Shown in pieces: positions 17,366-28,086 of a stretch of DNA of 64,000 nucleotides. Every line of letters begins with the position of its first letter. The stretch's first letter is position 1. The DNA lies in contig JACKIQ010000002.1 in assembly GCA_020638365.1 (NCBI GenBank), forward strand, positions 431,120 through 495,119, given 5' to 3'. The stretch is from Rhodospirillales bacterium (lineage in GTDB: Bacteria > Pseudomonadota > Alphaproteobacteria > Micavibrionales > Micavibrionaceae). The position numbers and the translations under genes were made by a program. Below the pieces are notes generated by a model. That model saw nothing but the letters and a program-made list of their open reading frames with translations, was not told the origin of the DNA and ran no database searches.

Positions 17366-18043
17366 TTATCTCTCCTCTCTCGGGGAAAACGCGCCAGCAC
17401 TTAGACTATTTGCAGTAGGATTAGAACTGTCTAACCACCCAACCCGACTACTATCTAGCCGCTTATCATAGTAGTCGCTCAACCAAGTTAGTTTTTTCCT
17501 GACATCGCCATATGTGACTGGATCATTTGTCTTTTCAATGGTTATGGATTTTAGGTTTACACCCTGTCCAAATACTTCACCCATATTGTCAACGTCGACT
17601 CCCACCACACTTATGGGTTCATGCAAATCTCTAAACATTACGAGGCGAGGTAACGTACTTTTGAGTTCGGCCTTCTCGCCCAACTTTATGTTGTTATAAA
17701 ACTCTAGCTTTTTATGTTGGTCTGTCCCATTAAATGGAAAGGCATTAAAGAACTCTTCGTAGGAGCGAGGCCTAATTATTGAGAAAAGCACTCCACGCTC
17801 TCCCAGATCGACGACAACGGCTTCCCCTAGAACTAGATATTTTATGTTCGGCACATCAGGATTTAATGCCATAGGTCTAAACGCTTTGACCTGCCGAACC
17901 GCACTCCCCGCCTTCAAGCCTTCCGGCGTTTCGACTTCTATGGTGATGCGGTAATTCCAGGTAGCGGGATAAAGATACCCCGAACCCGCGAAAACGAGCA
18001 CAACCCCGACAACGAGAAAAACGCCAATAAGCCGCAGCCTCAT
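17366..18043 (-). CDS. Membrane-anchored hypothetical protein, 225 aa
   Basis: One N-terminal membrane segment (about residues 4-22, LIGVFLVVGVVLVFAGSGY) followed by a soluble domain, presumably periplasmic. Not recognised. Base composition changes inside the gene: the first part is GC-rich like the neighbours, while the part encoding residues about 50-225 is distinctly AT-richer. It starts 1 nt after the asnB stop, so it is probably cotranscribed and translationally coupled with asnB. Role in the glycan cluster is only inferred from position. Confidence 0.7.
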   Translation of the reverse strand: MRLRLIGVFLVVGVVLVFAGSGYLYPATWNYRITIEVETPEGLKAGSAVRQVKAFRPMALNPDVPNIKYLVLGEAVVVDLGERGVLFSIIRPRSYEEFFNAFPFNGTDQHKKLEFYNNIKLGEKAELKSTLPRLVMFRDLHEPISVVGVDVDNMGEVFGQGVNLKSITIEKTNDPVTYGDVRKKLTWLSDYYDKRLDSSRVGWLDSSNPTANSLSAGAFSPREER

Positions 18044-18044
18044 C

Positions 18045-19982
18045 TCACCCCGCCCAGCGCGTCCGCCAGTCCTGAAACATCAGGACGGTCCACAGCTTGC
18101 CCGAATGGTTCCCGTTCCCGGCCAGATGATCCGCCCAGACCTTGCGCACCGGCGCGGCGCTTAAATACCCCTGATCTTCAAGCGCCGTCTCATCCAGCAA
18201 GTTCTCCGCCCAGTCGCGCAGCGGCCCGCGCAGCCATTCGCCCAGAGGAATAGTGAACCCCTGCTTGGGCCGGTCGAACAGGCGCTCGGGCACATGCTTC
18301 TGCAACACATGCCGCAGCAGCCACTTCCCCTGCCCCTGATGCACCTTGTAGGATTCGGGCAGGCTCCACACATATTCGTAGATCCGCTGGTCGAGCAACG
18401 GCGCGCGCACCTCAAGGCTGGTCGCCATGCTCGCCCGGTCCACCTTCGTCAGGATACCCCCCGGAAGATACGACAGCGCATCCCAGTACATCATCATCTC
18501 GCCAAAGCTCAAACCGTCCGGCTGCCATTCCGGTTCGATCAGGGGCACCCGCCCCTCCTCCCCGCCATGCACCAGATGATCGGGCTTGTTCCACTGGCTG
18601 ACCAGACGCAGGTAGAACGATGTCGGGTCGTCTTCGCCCAGAACGCTGCTCGCCTTGTGCATGTGCGATCCGAACTGCGGGTGATACTGCGAAATCCTGT
18701 CCCACGTCTCCACCGAAACCTTGGACAGGCTGGACGATAAAAACCGCCGCAGGAATTTCGGAAGGCGGCTCACCCGCTTCCAGACCTTCGGCCCCTGAAT
18801 ATGCCGCGTGTACCCGCCCAGCATCTCGTCCCCCCCGTCCCCCGACAACGCGACCGTGACGCTCTGCCGCGCGAACGACGAAACAAGGTAAGTGGGAATG
18901 GCCGAAATATCGGCGAACGGCTCGTCATACATCTCGGGGAGCTTGGGAATAACCTCCAGCGCCTGCTTCCCGTCCACATACTGCTCGTGATGATCGGTCC
19001 CCAGATGCTCGGCCACCTTCTTCGCGTGCGCCGCTTCGTTGTAGCCTTTCTCGTGAAACCCGATCGAATAGGTTTTAATCGGCACGCTCGACGCCTTCTG
19101 CATCAGCGCGACGGTCAGCGAACTGTCGATCCCCCCGGAAAGAAACGCGCCCAGCGGAACGTCCGAAACCATCCGCTCCACCACGCAATTCTGCAACAAC
19201 GTCTCGAACTGCTCGGGGATATAAAGCTTCTCCCCGCACCCCATCGCCCGCGAAATCCGCAACGCCTCAAGATGGCTCCAGTACGGCTTCATATGAAGAT
19301 TCATCGGCTCCGCCGGCTCCAGCGCCGCCACGTCCAGCGCCATGTACTGCCCCGCCGGAAGGCTCCAGACTTTCTCGTAAATGCTCAGCGGCGAAGGCAC
19401 GTACCCATAACGCATATACGAACACAGCGCCGCCCGGTCGATCGTGCGCCCGAACAGCGGATGCGCGCACAGGGCCTTGAGCTCCGATCCGAAAACAAGG
19501 TTCGCCCCCGCCCACCCGATATAAAGCGGCTTCTTGCCCATCCGGTCGCGCGCCAGGTAAAGCAGCTTTTGGTGCCGGTCCCACAGCGCGAACGCGAACA
19601 TCCCCCGGATAGCCTTGAGCGTGTATTGAACGCCCCACGCCTCGATCGCGGCCAGAAGGACCTCCGTATCGCTGTGCCCGCGGAAATACACGCCGAGCCG
19701 CTGCAATTCCGTCCTCAACTGACGGAAATTGTAGATTTCCCCGTTATAAACGATCACATACCGCTCCGAGACCGAGCGCATCGGCTGCCGCCCCGCCGGG
19801 GACAGGTCGATAATCGAAAGCCTCCGGTGACCCAGCGCCAGCCCCACCTCCGGATCCTGCCAGACGTCCCCCTCGTCCGGCCCGCGGTGCAGCAGAGCCC
19901 CGGTCATGGCCGTCACCGTGCGGTGCAGGCGCGGACGGTCCGGCTGCAGGCTGGTCTCGAATATTCCGGTAATGCCGCACAT
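18045..19982 (-). CDS. asnB: Asparagine synthetase (glutamine-hydrolysing)
   Basis: 645 residues from the ATG at 19982, chosen because the mature enzyme must begin Met-Cys: the next residue C2 (MCGITGIF) is the glutaminase nucleophile. Upstream in-frame codons give a 43-residue tail that would block it. The glutaminase domain has HRGPDEGDV, GHRRLSIIDLSP and VYNGEIYN; the synthetase domain has the PP-loop SGGIDS at 282-287 and SGDGGDEMLGGY. AsnB-type amidotransferases in surface-polysaccharide loci often amidate sugars, and the epimerase and glycosyltransferase downstream fit this. A 399-codon open frame on the opposite strand is a composition artefact. Confidence 0.93.
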   Translation of the reverse strand: MCGITGIFETSLQPDRPRLHRTVTAMTGALLHRGPDEGDVWQDPEVGLALGHRRLSIIDLSPAGRQPMRSVSERYVIVYNGEIYNFRQLRTELQRLGVYFRGHSDTEVLLAAIEAWGVQYTLKAIRGMFAFALWDRHQKLLYLARDRMGKKPLYIGWAGANLVFGSELKALCAHPLFGRTIDRAALCSYMRYGYVPSPLSIYEKVWSLPAGQYMALDVAALEPAEPMNLHMKPYWSHLEALRISRAMGCGEKLYIPEQFETLLQNCVVERMVSDVPLGAFLSGGIDSSLTVALMQKASSVPIKTYSIGFHEKGYNEAAHAKKVAEHLGTDHHEQYVDGKQALEVIPKLPEMYDEPFADISAIPTYLVSSFARQSVTVALSGDGGDEMLGGYTRHIQGPKVWKRVSRLPKFLRRFLSSSLSKVSVETWDRISQYHPQFGSHMHKASSVLGEDDPTSFYLRLVSQWNKPDHLVHGGEEGRVPLIEPEWQPDGLSFGEMMMYWDALSYLPGGILTKVDRASMATSLEVRAPLLDQRIYEYVWSLPESYKVHQGQGKWLLRHVLQKHVPERLFDRPKQGFTIPLGEWLRGPLRDWAENLLDETALEDQGYLSAAPVRKVWADHLAGNGNHSGKLWTVLMFQDWRTRWAG

Positions 19983-20113
19983 CGGGCTTATTCGCCTTGA
20001 AGAGGGCGTCCTTTCAGGGGTACAGTTTGAAGCAGGATCAACACCTTGGCAATAAGTGAAATTTGACTTTAAAGTGGCAAAAAACCTAAAATAAACAGGA
20101 GATTGGGGCAAAA

Positions 20114-20392
20114 ATGGATATCGAGCTGCGCCTGACGAAGGATGGCAAGATCGTCTTGGTATGCAAGGGCCGCTTCAGGCAACGCGTCGAGGAAGTCGTC
20201 CTGAACCCGGATTCGGGGGTGCTTTCGGTGGTTTTTGAAGGGTACAAGGACTCCGCCGAACTCAACAGCCCCTTGGATATGGAGACGGTCGAGAAAATAA
20301 AAAATGAAATTTTCTGCGCTTTGGGCTATATTGAGGATGGTAAGCTGAAAGCTGCGGAATATGTCCGCTTCAGGGCCGGTGTAGTCTATTGA
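20114..20392 (+). CDS. Small unknown protein, paralogue of the 21152 gene's N-terminal domain
   Basis: 92 residues; not recognised. It begins MDIELRLTKDGKIVLV and aligns along its whole length with the first 85 residues of the protein at 21152 (shared D-I, L-T, G, a central D-x-x-x-LN-x-P, and a late G-x-(I/V)-x-x-x-x-(I/L)-x-x-A-x-Y-V). It is probably a small alpha/beta domain. GGAGATTGGGG lies upstream as the ribosome-binding site. Divergent from asnB over a 131-nt spacer, and first of a three-gene run. Confidence 0.72.
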   Translation: MDIELRLTKDGKIVLVCKGRFRQRVEEVVLNPDSGVLSVVFEGYKDSAELNSPLDMETVEKIKNEIFCALGYIEDGKLKAAEYVRFRAGVVY

Positions 20393-20459
20393 CGGAATTG
20401 CCCTGTTTTAAAAGACTTTAAAGAACGAAAACGAGAGTAAAACAAAAGGGTGAATTGAG

Positions 20460-20996
20460 ATGAGTGGAACATTCGCAGCCGACCCGGTCGAAACCGTAAC
20501 CAAGGCCATGACCGAAGGCGAAGTCGTTCAGAACGTAAACTTTTCCGACGTTGAAATTGCGGGCGTCTTGGGCCTGATCGAAAGGTTTGTGGACGTCGAG
20601 CGCAACGCCTCTCTTGAAACGGGCGACTATCTTGCAATGTCATTGGCATCCGAGCAGTTGGCGATAACCCACGGCGCGACGGCGGAAAATGCCGGGGATA
20701 TGAATGTGTACACGGCCAACGCGTCCGCCGCGGACACCCGCACGAACGAAGCGATCGAACACGGCGTCAAAAGCAACGCCGCCGCCGCAACCGCTGCGGA
20801 AGCCGGGGCCAAGGCCGCCGCGCTGGTTCAGGCCTCCAATATCACCCAGGCGCAGATTCAGCAGGAAATGAGACTGCACAGCGTTCTTGAGGAAGAAACC
20901 ATCCGCAAGGCCGCCGCCGCCACGCTTGACCTCGAAGCCGAAGCCGCCACCGCCTCCGTCGACAAGGACGCCTTGCAGCCTTTGAAGCTGACATAA
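20460..20996 (+). CDS. Alanine-rich helical hypothetical protein
   Basis: 178 residues, with about a quarter Ala and no Cys, Trp or Pro-rich parts. After a folded-looking N-terminus (EVVQNVNFSDVEIAGVLGLIERF), residues about 70-165 are low-complexity helix (AAAATAAEAGAKAAALVQA) that could make a long coiled coil or a filament. No signal peptide. The same strand carries the paralogous small protein 67 nt upstream and the longer paralogue 155 nt downstream. Function unknown; likeness to R-body (Reb) proteins was considered and not supported. Confidence 0.7.
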   Translation: MSGTFAADPVETVTKAMTEGEVVQNVNFSDVEIAGVLGLIERFVDVERNASLETGDYLAMSLASEQLAITHGATAENAGDMNVYTANASAADTRTNEAIEHGVKSNAAAATAAEAGAKAAALVQASNITQAQIQQEMRLHSVLEEETIRKAAAATLDLEAEAATASVDKDALQPLKLT

Positions 20997-21151
20997 GCGG
21001 GCTGCTTTAGCACAGGCTTGGGCTTCATGTGCCTGCTGCACGGTTCTGCGTGATTGGATTTTGTGGCCGGACGGCCCGTCCCGGCAGACGGAAAAAACGG
21101 CACCCCCGTCACCGTCGATCAAGGCGGGAGACTCATGCGCGGAGCGGTCCG

Positions 21152-21814
21152 GTGGATATTGATTTTCTTTTGACAGACAAGGGCGAGGTCGGCCTCCTGA
21201 GCAGCGAGAATTTCGTCAAGAAAATCGCCGGAATCCTCTTCGACCATGAAACCGGCCGCATGACCCTTGAATATACGGACATGGATTACCTCGACCTCAA
21301 CATCCCGGTCGAGCCGGAATTTTTCAACGTCCTCGACATGGCGCTGATGATCCATATCGGCGCGGTCAAGAATAACCATATCTCTCAGGCCTATCAGGTC
21401 CCGCTCATGTTCCTGAACGACCCCTACCGTGTCGAGATTTTCCAGCACGTCCGCCCCCCGCCCAAACCGCTGGAATCCTTCTTTTATTTCATCTCCTCCT
21501 GCGTTCTCGGCCAGCCCGTCCACAGGAAAGACGCAGGCGACGAGGACACGCTGGGCTGCATCCTTGGCGACACGCTGCCCTCCATGCTGGAATTCGCGCC
21601 GCACCTCGCGCGCCGTAAGGCCATCGAATCCCGCCCCGAATTCGCCTTCTCCCCGCAGGCCCCCGTCCTCGGTCTGGGCGGCGGCAACGCGCGCAACGCC
21701 ATCATCCACCCCGCCCAGCGCGAAAACCACGGCAAGACCGCCAACAAGAACAGGCGCCCCCCGCGCGGCAAAACCGGAACGGACGAAACGGGCGACGACA
21801 CCCCGCCGGACTAA
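21152..21814 (+). CDS. Unknown protein with an N-terminal domain shared with the 20114 gene
   Basis: 220 residues from a GTG at 21152 with GGAG seven bases upstream; in-frame sequence further 5' is Arg-rich and unlikely to be coding. Residues 1-85 are homologous to the 92-aa protein at 20114. Residues 85-150 (a hydrophobic run near FFYFISSCVLGQP, then DTLGCILGDTLPSMLEF) form a second unit, and the last 60 residues are Arg/Lys/Gly/Pro-rich and disordered. The shared domain and close linkage suggest a common complex with the Ala-rich protein between them. Function unknown. Confidence 0.68.
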   Translation: MDIDFLLTDKGEVGLLSSENFVKKIAGILFDHETGRMTLEYTDMDYLDLNIPVEPEFFNVLDMALMIHIGAVKNNHISQAYQVPLMFLNDPYRVEIFQHVRPPPKPLESFFYFISSCVLGQPVHRKDAGDEDTLGCILGDTLPSMLEFAPHLARRKAIESRPEFAFSPQAPVLGLGGGNARNAIIHPAQRENHGKTANKNRRPPRGKTGTDETGDDTPPD

Positions 21815-21988
21815 GTCCGCGCACCCCCGCGTAAAAGCCGCCCCAGCCTCACCCCGGAACAATCACAACCCTGCGCGATCAGAGACTTGGAAGCGCACCC
21901 CGCCGCGCGTGTGAGTCCACTCCGCCTGAGTAAACTAAGTCCCATGAGCCCACACAGATAAAAAAAGAGGCAACGGCGCACAGGAACC

Positions 21989-22201
21989 TCAAGACTCGAC
22001 GCTGCGCGTGAACACGCCCGCCCGCCGCACCTTCGCCACCCGGTCGGGATGCGGCGCGTAATACCCGACAATCTCGGCGCGCCGCTTGACGATCACGCCC
22101 TTATACTCCCCCTCCTCCAGCAACCGCATATATTTGGACAGGTTGGTCTTGAAATCGTGAACCGTGGTGAAGATAAGGTCGTCTTTATAGGTAGGGGGCA
22201 T
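21989..22201 (-). CDS. Phd/YefM-type antitoxin without adjacent toxin
   Basis: 70 residues with the prevent-host-death pattern: TTVHDFKTNLSKYMRLLEEG followed by IVKRRAEIVGYY, the N-terminal DNA-binding and dimer fold of Phd antitoxins. The basic C-terminus (VAKVRRAGVFTRSVES) is short for a toxin-neutralising tail. No toxin gene of the Doc, YoeB or VapC type can be found on either side: downstream is a 175-nt spacer ending at the 21814 stop, and upstream is the divergent AlbA-type gene. It has a near-perfect promoter but no ribosome-binding site, so translation is probably leaderless. Confidence 0.75.
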   Translation of the reverse strand: MPPTYKDDLIFTTVHDFKTNLSKYMRLLEEGEYKGVIVKRRAEIVGYYAPHPDRVAKVRRAGVFTRSVES

Positions 22202-22207
22202 AAAGGT

Positions 22208-22236
22208 AGTATAGGAATATTTTCTTATAATGTCAA
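22208..22236 (-). promoter_or_regulatory. Sigma70-like promoter for the Phd-type antitoxin, start codon at the expected transcription start
   Basis: On the minus strand, TTGACA (22236-22231), 17 bases, then TATACT (22213-22208). The ATG is at 22201, only 6 bases after the -10 box, and no Shine-Dalgarno sequence is present. The antitoxin probably also binds here to repress itself, as Phd proteins do (family knowledge). Confidence 0.72.
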
Positions 22237-22337
22237 TTTCTATTTCTTACGCCTCAAACTACTCTTGACCTTAATAGAGATCAGCATCAAAAGTTGTAAT
22301 AAAAATTACATCTATTTTTTTCAGCAAAGAGGACATT

Positions 22338-23699
22338 TTGAAAAAATTTACAATAAGCAATAACGAAGTAAATAAAATTTTAGGCTTGAATGAAGATCAC
22401 TTTAATGATCTCAAATCAACCCGAATAGCACCAGCAAAGCTAACAAAAACAATCTCTGCATTCTCAAATGCAGAAGGTGGAGATGTATATATAGGGATAG
22501 AAGACAATCCTAGAATTTGGCAAGGATTTGCTACTGAAGAAGAAGCTAACGGACACATACAAATATTTGACAAGCTTTTTCCCTTTGGAGCACAATTTGA
22601 CTACGCCTTTCTAAAAAATGAAAACGAAAAAGGTTTGGTCTTAAAAATTGACGTAAGCAAAACCAACGACATTAAAGTTGCTTCAGATGGAATTGCATAT
22701 GTCCGCAGAGGCGCTCAGTCCCTACCTTATAAAGATCATTCTTCACTTGAGAGACTAAAAAGAAATAAAGGTATAACATCCTTTGAAACAGAACTCTTAA
22801 ACGCCCCAGCCACAGCTATCACAAATTCAACTCACATCATTTCATTTATGTTGGCAGTAGTGCCTACATCTGAACCTGAACAATGGTTAAAAAAGCAACA
22901 ATTGCTAATTCAAGGTAAACCCACTGTAGCTGGAGTACTTTTGTTTTCTGAAGAGCCTCAAGCGCTCTTACCAAAACAAAGTGCTATTAAAATATATCAA
23001 TACAAAACTAAAGAAGAAGGAGAAAGAGACAGCCTTGCTTTTAATCCTATAACTATTGAAGGCAATGTTTATGAAACAATAAAAAAATCAGTAAAAAAGA
23101 CACAAGAAATCATTGAATCAATCCGAATAATGACACCTCAAGGATTAAAAAAGGCCGCTTATCCTGTTGAAGCTTTACATGAAATCATTACAAACGCCGT
23201 ACTACACAGAGATTACAGCATTCCTGACGATGTACACGTCAGAATTTATGATAACAGAGTTGAAGTACAAAGTCCTGGGAGCCTACCGGGACATATAACA
23301 ACAGAAAATATTCTTGAAGAAAGATTTGCTAGAAACGGCATAATTGTAAGGCTAATCAATAAATTTCCTGATCCGCCTAATAAAGACGTTGGAGAGGGTT
23401 TAAATACAGCTTTTGAGGCAATGAAAAAAATGAGGTTAAAACCACCTCAAATAACACAAAAAGGAATGAACATAGTAGTAACCCTAAAGCACGAATTGCT
23501 TGCATCCCCTCAAGAAATAATTATGTCATACCTAGACACGCACAAAACTATAAGCAACAAAGAAGCCAGAGACATTACAGGTGTAAAAACCGAAAACGCC
23601 ATGAAACATACCTTAAAAAAAATGGTTGATGCAGACATGCTTGAAACAATTACAGGCCAGACCGTTTTTCAAACTAAATACAAAAAAAAGCAAAGCTAA
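22338..23699 (+). CDS. Schlafen/AlbA_2-domain putative DNA-binding protein with C-terminal ATPase-like domain
   Basis: 453 residues from a TTG with GAGGA six bases upstream. Residues about 15-125 are an AlbA_2 (Schlafen-like) domain: ISAFSNAEGGDVYIGIED and VRRGAQSLPYKDHS. Residues about 270-385 match the ATPase module usually found with it: EALHEIITNAVLHRDYSI, SPGSLPGHIT, EERFARNGIIVRLIN and GEGLNTAF. The last 60 residues look like a winged helix (KTISNKEARDITGV). Such proteins were annotated as putative transcriptional regulators; some take part in stress or phage defence (family knowledge). Very AT-rich against its neighbours, so probably acquired. Confidence 0.85.
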   Translation: MKKFTISNNEVNKILGLNEDHFNDLKSTRIAPAKLTKTISAFSNAEGGDVYIGIEDNPRIWQGFATEEEANGHIQIFDKLFPFGAQFDYAFLKNENEKGLVLKIDVSKTNDIKVASDGIAYVRRGAQSLPYKDHSSLERLKRNKGITSFETELLNAPATAITNSTHIISFMLAVVPTSEPEQWLKKQQLLIQGKPTVAGVLLFSEEPQALLPKQSAIKIYQYKTKEEGERDSLAFNPITIEGNVYETIKKSVKKTQEIIESIRIMTPQGLKKAAYPVEALHEIITNAVLHRDYSIPDDVHVRIYDNRVEVQSPGSLPGHITTENILEERFARNGIIVRLINKFPDPPNKDVGEGLNTAFEAMKKMRLKPPQITQKGMNIVVTLKHELLASPQEIIMSYLDTHKTISNKEARDITGVKTENAMKHTLKKMVDADMLETITGQTVFQTKYKKKQS

Positions 23700-23808
23700 A
23701 GCTTGTTTTGAATCACAATTAAGCAGGCTCCCTAATTAAGTTGTTACCCTATTTTTTAATAAAAACTATCAAGGAATCATAAATTACGTCGTAATTTGCC
23801 ATTAAATC

Positions 23809-24503
23809 TTATTTCATCTCACCATCCATACGCTTCATCTCCTCCTCAACCGTCGGAGAGTCCGTAATACTATCCGCGCTGCTCTCCATGAGGGTCGGCG
23901 CGGGCGGCGGCGCTTGCTCCACCATCAAAGTCAGCGGATTGAAATAAAGAAACGCGACAAACGCCGCCCACGTGCCGAACTTCACGACCTTGTTCGCCTG
24001 CGTCGCCCCCCACATGAACGCGCCGAACGCCACCCCGGCACCAAGAAAAAGCGGCAGCGAGATTTTGAACATCTCCACCCGCTCATCCAGCGCCATAATC
24101 GCCCCCGGCTCACGCGTGATAAAATATGGGTCAAACGTCGTCGGCAAATGCGGCAGGAACGCAAACACCAGCGCCATGTAAAGCCCGAACCCCACCGCAC
24201 CGGTCAGCAAGCTGAGAACCAGCGCCTGAACGCTCTGGCCACTGAGCGGCGCTTCATTCACCCGCGCAATCACCTCGCCGTTCTTTTTCCGCCACCCGCG
24301 CAACAGACACGCGCCCGGAACCACCCCGACGATCAGCGCGACCAGATCGGTCAGCACGCCCGGCCTGTCCCAGACAAGATCACCGAACAGCGGGTCGAGA
24401 TCGACCTTCGCCGCGTACAACGCCCACGCCGCCGCAAACGCCCCCGCCATCACCACATAAAAATACGCCGTCGCCTTGATATACGCCTTGCTCAGATCGT
24501 TCA

Positions 24504-24504
<1 letters not shown>
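23809..24504 (-). CDS. Polytopic membrane protein of unknown function
   Basis: 231 residues with about five hydrophobic segments (near 13-32, 47-66, 92-116, 148-168 and 175-192) and an acidic C-terminal tail (TVEEEMKRMDGEMK). Not recognised. The ATG at 24504 overlaps the uvrB stop as TGATG, so it is cotranscribed and probably coupled to uvrB. The 109 nt after it toward 23700 are AT-rich and hold no gene. Confidence 0.72.
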
Positions 24505-26576
<2,072 letters not shown>

Positions 26577-26578
26577 AC

Positions 26579-26607
26579 TTATAAAGCCTTCAGACCTTTC
26601 GGATCAA
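26579..26607 (-). promoter_or_regulatory. Possible sigma70-like promoter for uvrB
   Basis: On the minus strand, TTGATC (26607-26602), 17 bases, TTATAA (26584-26579). The first uvrB ATG starts 3 bases further on, so transcription would start within the first codons; the in-frame ATG at 26570 would then be the true, leaderless start. Confidence 0.4.
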
Positions 26608-26619
26608 TGTAATTGGGGC

Positions 26620-27333
26620 TTAACGGCCCCAGCGTCCGGTCGTATCATAGTAAGTTCCGTCCCGCTTCAACAGGCCAAGAACGTGAACGAACAAATTAAA
26701 GATATCCAGATAAAGCGCAGCCACGGCCCCAAGGTAACGGTCAGGCCCAAAACGGTTTGCAAAGCGCGACGTATCATAGAGCACATAAGTCGAAACGAAG
26801 ACTAATCCGAATATATGAAACGCTGTCCAACCCATCTCTAGGGGAAGAAAAATAGCCGCCAGCGCCGCACCAAAAAGCAGTAACAGACCAGCAAACGCAA
26901 AACTGCCCAACAAGGATAAATCACGTTTGGTAGTCAGCGCATAAACGCTCAAACATCCAAAAAGTATGACCGTATAGATAAACGACAAAACAAGCAGATG
27001 GACTTGGCCCATCGCCTCAATCTGAAGCGCAGCCGGAGCGAACATATAGCCACCATATGCGCTGAACGCCGTCAAAACCGCGAGGCCAAGAGCCGGAGCT
27101 TTCTCAACAAAAGCCAACCCGATATAAAGGGCAAGAAACACACATCCTTGCAGCAGGTAATAATCGTTCGTAGCCCCGGCCAGCATGCCATACTTCGTGC
27201 CGAGCGCCCCCATAAGCAGGGAATAAACAAAAAACACATAAACCTTCGCCAGAAACACCCCGCGCGTGGAGGGCGATAAAACAGGCGCTTCACTGATACT
27301 CTCTTGGTCGAACATCGCTTGATCACCGCCCAT
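26620..27333 (-). CDS. Bax inhibitor-1 (TMBIM) family membrane protein
   Basis: About 237 residues from the ATG at 27333; an ATG six codons later (MFDQESI) is also possible, and upstream in-frame codons lack a start signal. Seven hydrophobic segments and the family ending are visible: VLYDTSRFANRFGPDRYLGA then LYLDIFNLFVHVLGLL, as in YccA. Members are inner-membrane proteins linked to calcium leak or FtsH regulation. It is a paralogue of the gene just upstream (27380-28054); the two are in tandem, 46 nt apart. Confidence 0.88.
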   Translation of the reverse strand: MGGDQAMFDQESISEAPVLSPSTRGVFLAKVYVFFVYSLLMGALGTKYGMLAGATNDYYLLQGCVFLALYIGLAFVEKAPALGLAVLTAFSAYGGYMFAPAALQIEAMGQVHLLVLSFIYTVILFGCLSVYALTTKRDLSLLGSFAFAGLLLLFGAALAAIFLPLEMGWTAFHIFGLVFVSTYVLYDTSRFANRFGPDRYLGAVAALYLDIFNLFVHVLGLLKRDGTYYDTTGRWGR

Positions 27334-27379
27334 CTTTAAGAAGTTCAAACATACTTTATAAATACAGCCAAGCCACCAA

Positions 27380-28054
27380 TTATATATCAATATCAAGGCC
27401 TACATGGTCCAAAAGCCCTAAAATATCGAGGAACATATTCACGAAGTTCAGATAGAGATCGATAGCTGCACAAACATATTCATCATCCGGACAATGAAGC
27501 AGAATTTGCGATGTGTCATAAAGCATAAACCCGGAAAACACCATCAAACCTGAACCATGATAAAAAGCCCACGACATGGATTCAGGAACCAAAATCCCAT
27601 AAAACCCATAAAAAATCAGAATCCAGAGAGAAAAGAACAGAAAGCTACCTAGGAAACTGAAATCCTTGCGCGTGAAGAACACGTAGGCACTTAACGCGCT
27701 GAAAAGAGCAATCGTCAAAGCAAAGGTATTCAGAAGAAGCGCCCCTTGCCCCGCATCTATAATCATGCCGAATAGGGGAGAGAGCGTTACACCGCCCCCT
27801 CCGCAAAAGGCAAATAACGCAAACAAATTAAGAACTGGCGTTTTCCGAACTGCCAAAGCCATGAACAACAGAAAAAATTCAAACAGAACAAACGGCCCGT
27901 GATTAGCGGCAACCGTTTCCGACCCCATACCCAGCCACACACCGCCCGCAGCCGCAAAAAGCGAGGCAATAAAAAGAGCATAAACCCGCGTCAAAAAGAC
28001 GCTTCGCCCCTCGTTCTGACTACGAGAAAAAGTGGCGACTTCAAGTGCATCCAT
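27380..28054 (-). CDS. Bax inhibitor-1 (TMBIM) family membrane protein, second copy
   Basis: 224 residues from the ATG at 28054, which has AAAGGA nine bases upstream; a TTG seven codons earlier is rejected because it overlaps that site. Seven hydrophobic segments are seen, with the family patterns FLTRVYALFIASL, FTRKDFSFLGSFLFF, MLYDTSQIL and LYLNFVNMFLDILGLL. It is clearly related to its downstream neighbour but divergent, so the duplication is old. A promoter (28087-28115) precedes it and probably serves both copies. Confidence 0.85.
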   Translation of the reverse strand: MDALEVATFSRSQNEGRSVFLTRVYALFIASLFAAAGGVWLGMGSETVAANHGPFVLFEFFLLFMALAVRKTPVLNLFALFAFCGGGGVTLSPLFGMIIDAGQGALLLNTFALTIALFSALSAYVFFTRKDFSFLGSFLFFSLWILIFYGFYGILVPESMSWAFYHGSGLMVFSGFMLYDTSQILLHCPDDEYVCAAIDLYLNFVNMFLDILGLLDHVGLDIDI

Positions 28055-28086
28055 AGTTTTTAATCCTTTCAACAATTATATGTATT

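Noticed and set aside
18801..20000. Long open frame of about 399 codons on the plus strand
   Set aside because: It lies wholly opposite asnB, is Arg/Pro/His-rich and has no family pattern; it is a GC-composition shadow.
20460..20996. Similarity of the alanine-rich protein to R-body (RebB, killing-trait) proteins
   Set aside because: The conserved Reb N-terminus (VNPQITDAVTQ-like) is absent; only Ala-richness is shared.
21811..22071. Minus-strand frame of 86 codons downstream of the Phd antitoxin, considered as its toxin
   Set aside because: It overlaps the antitoxin gene in another frame, lacks any toxin motif and has no ribosome-binding site.
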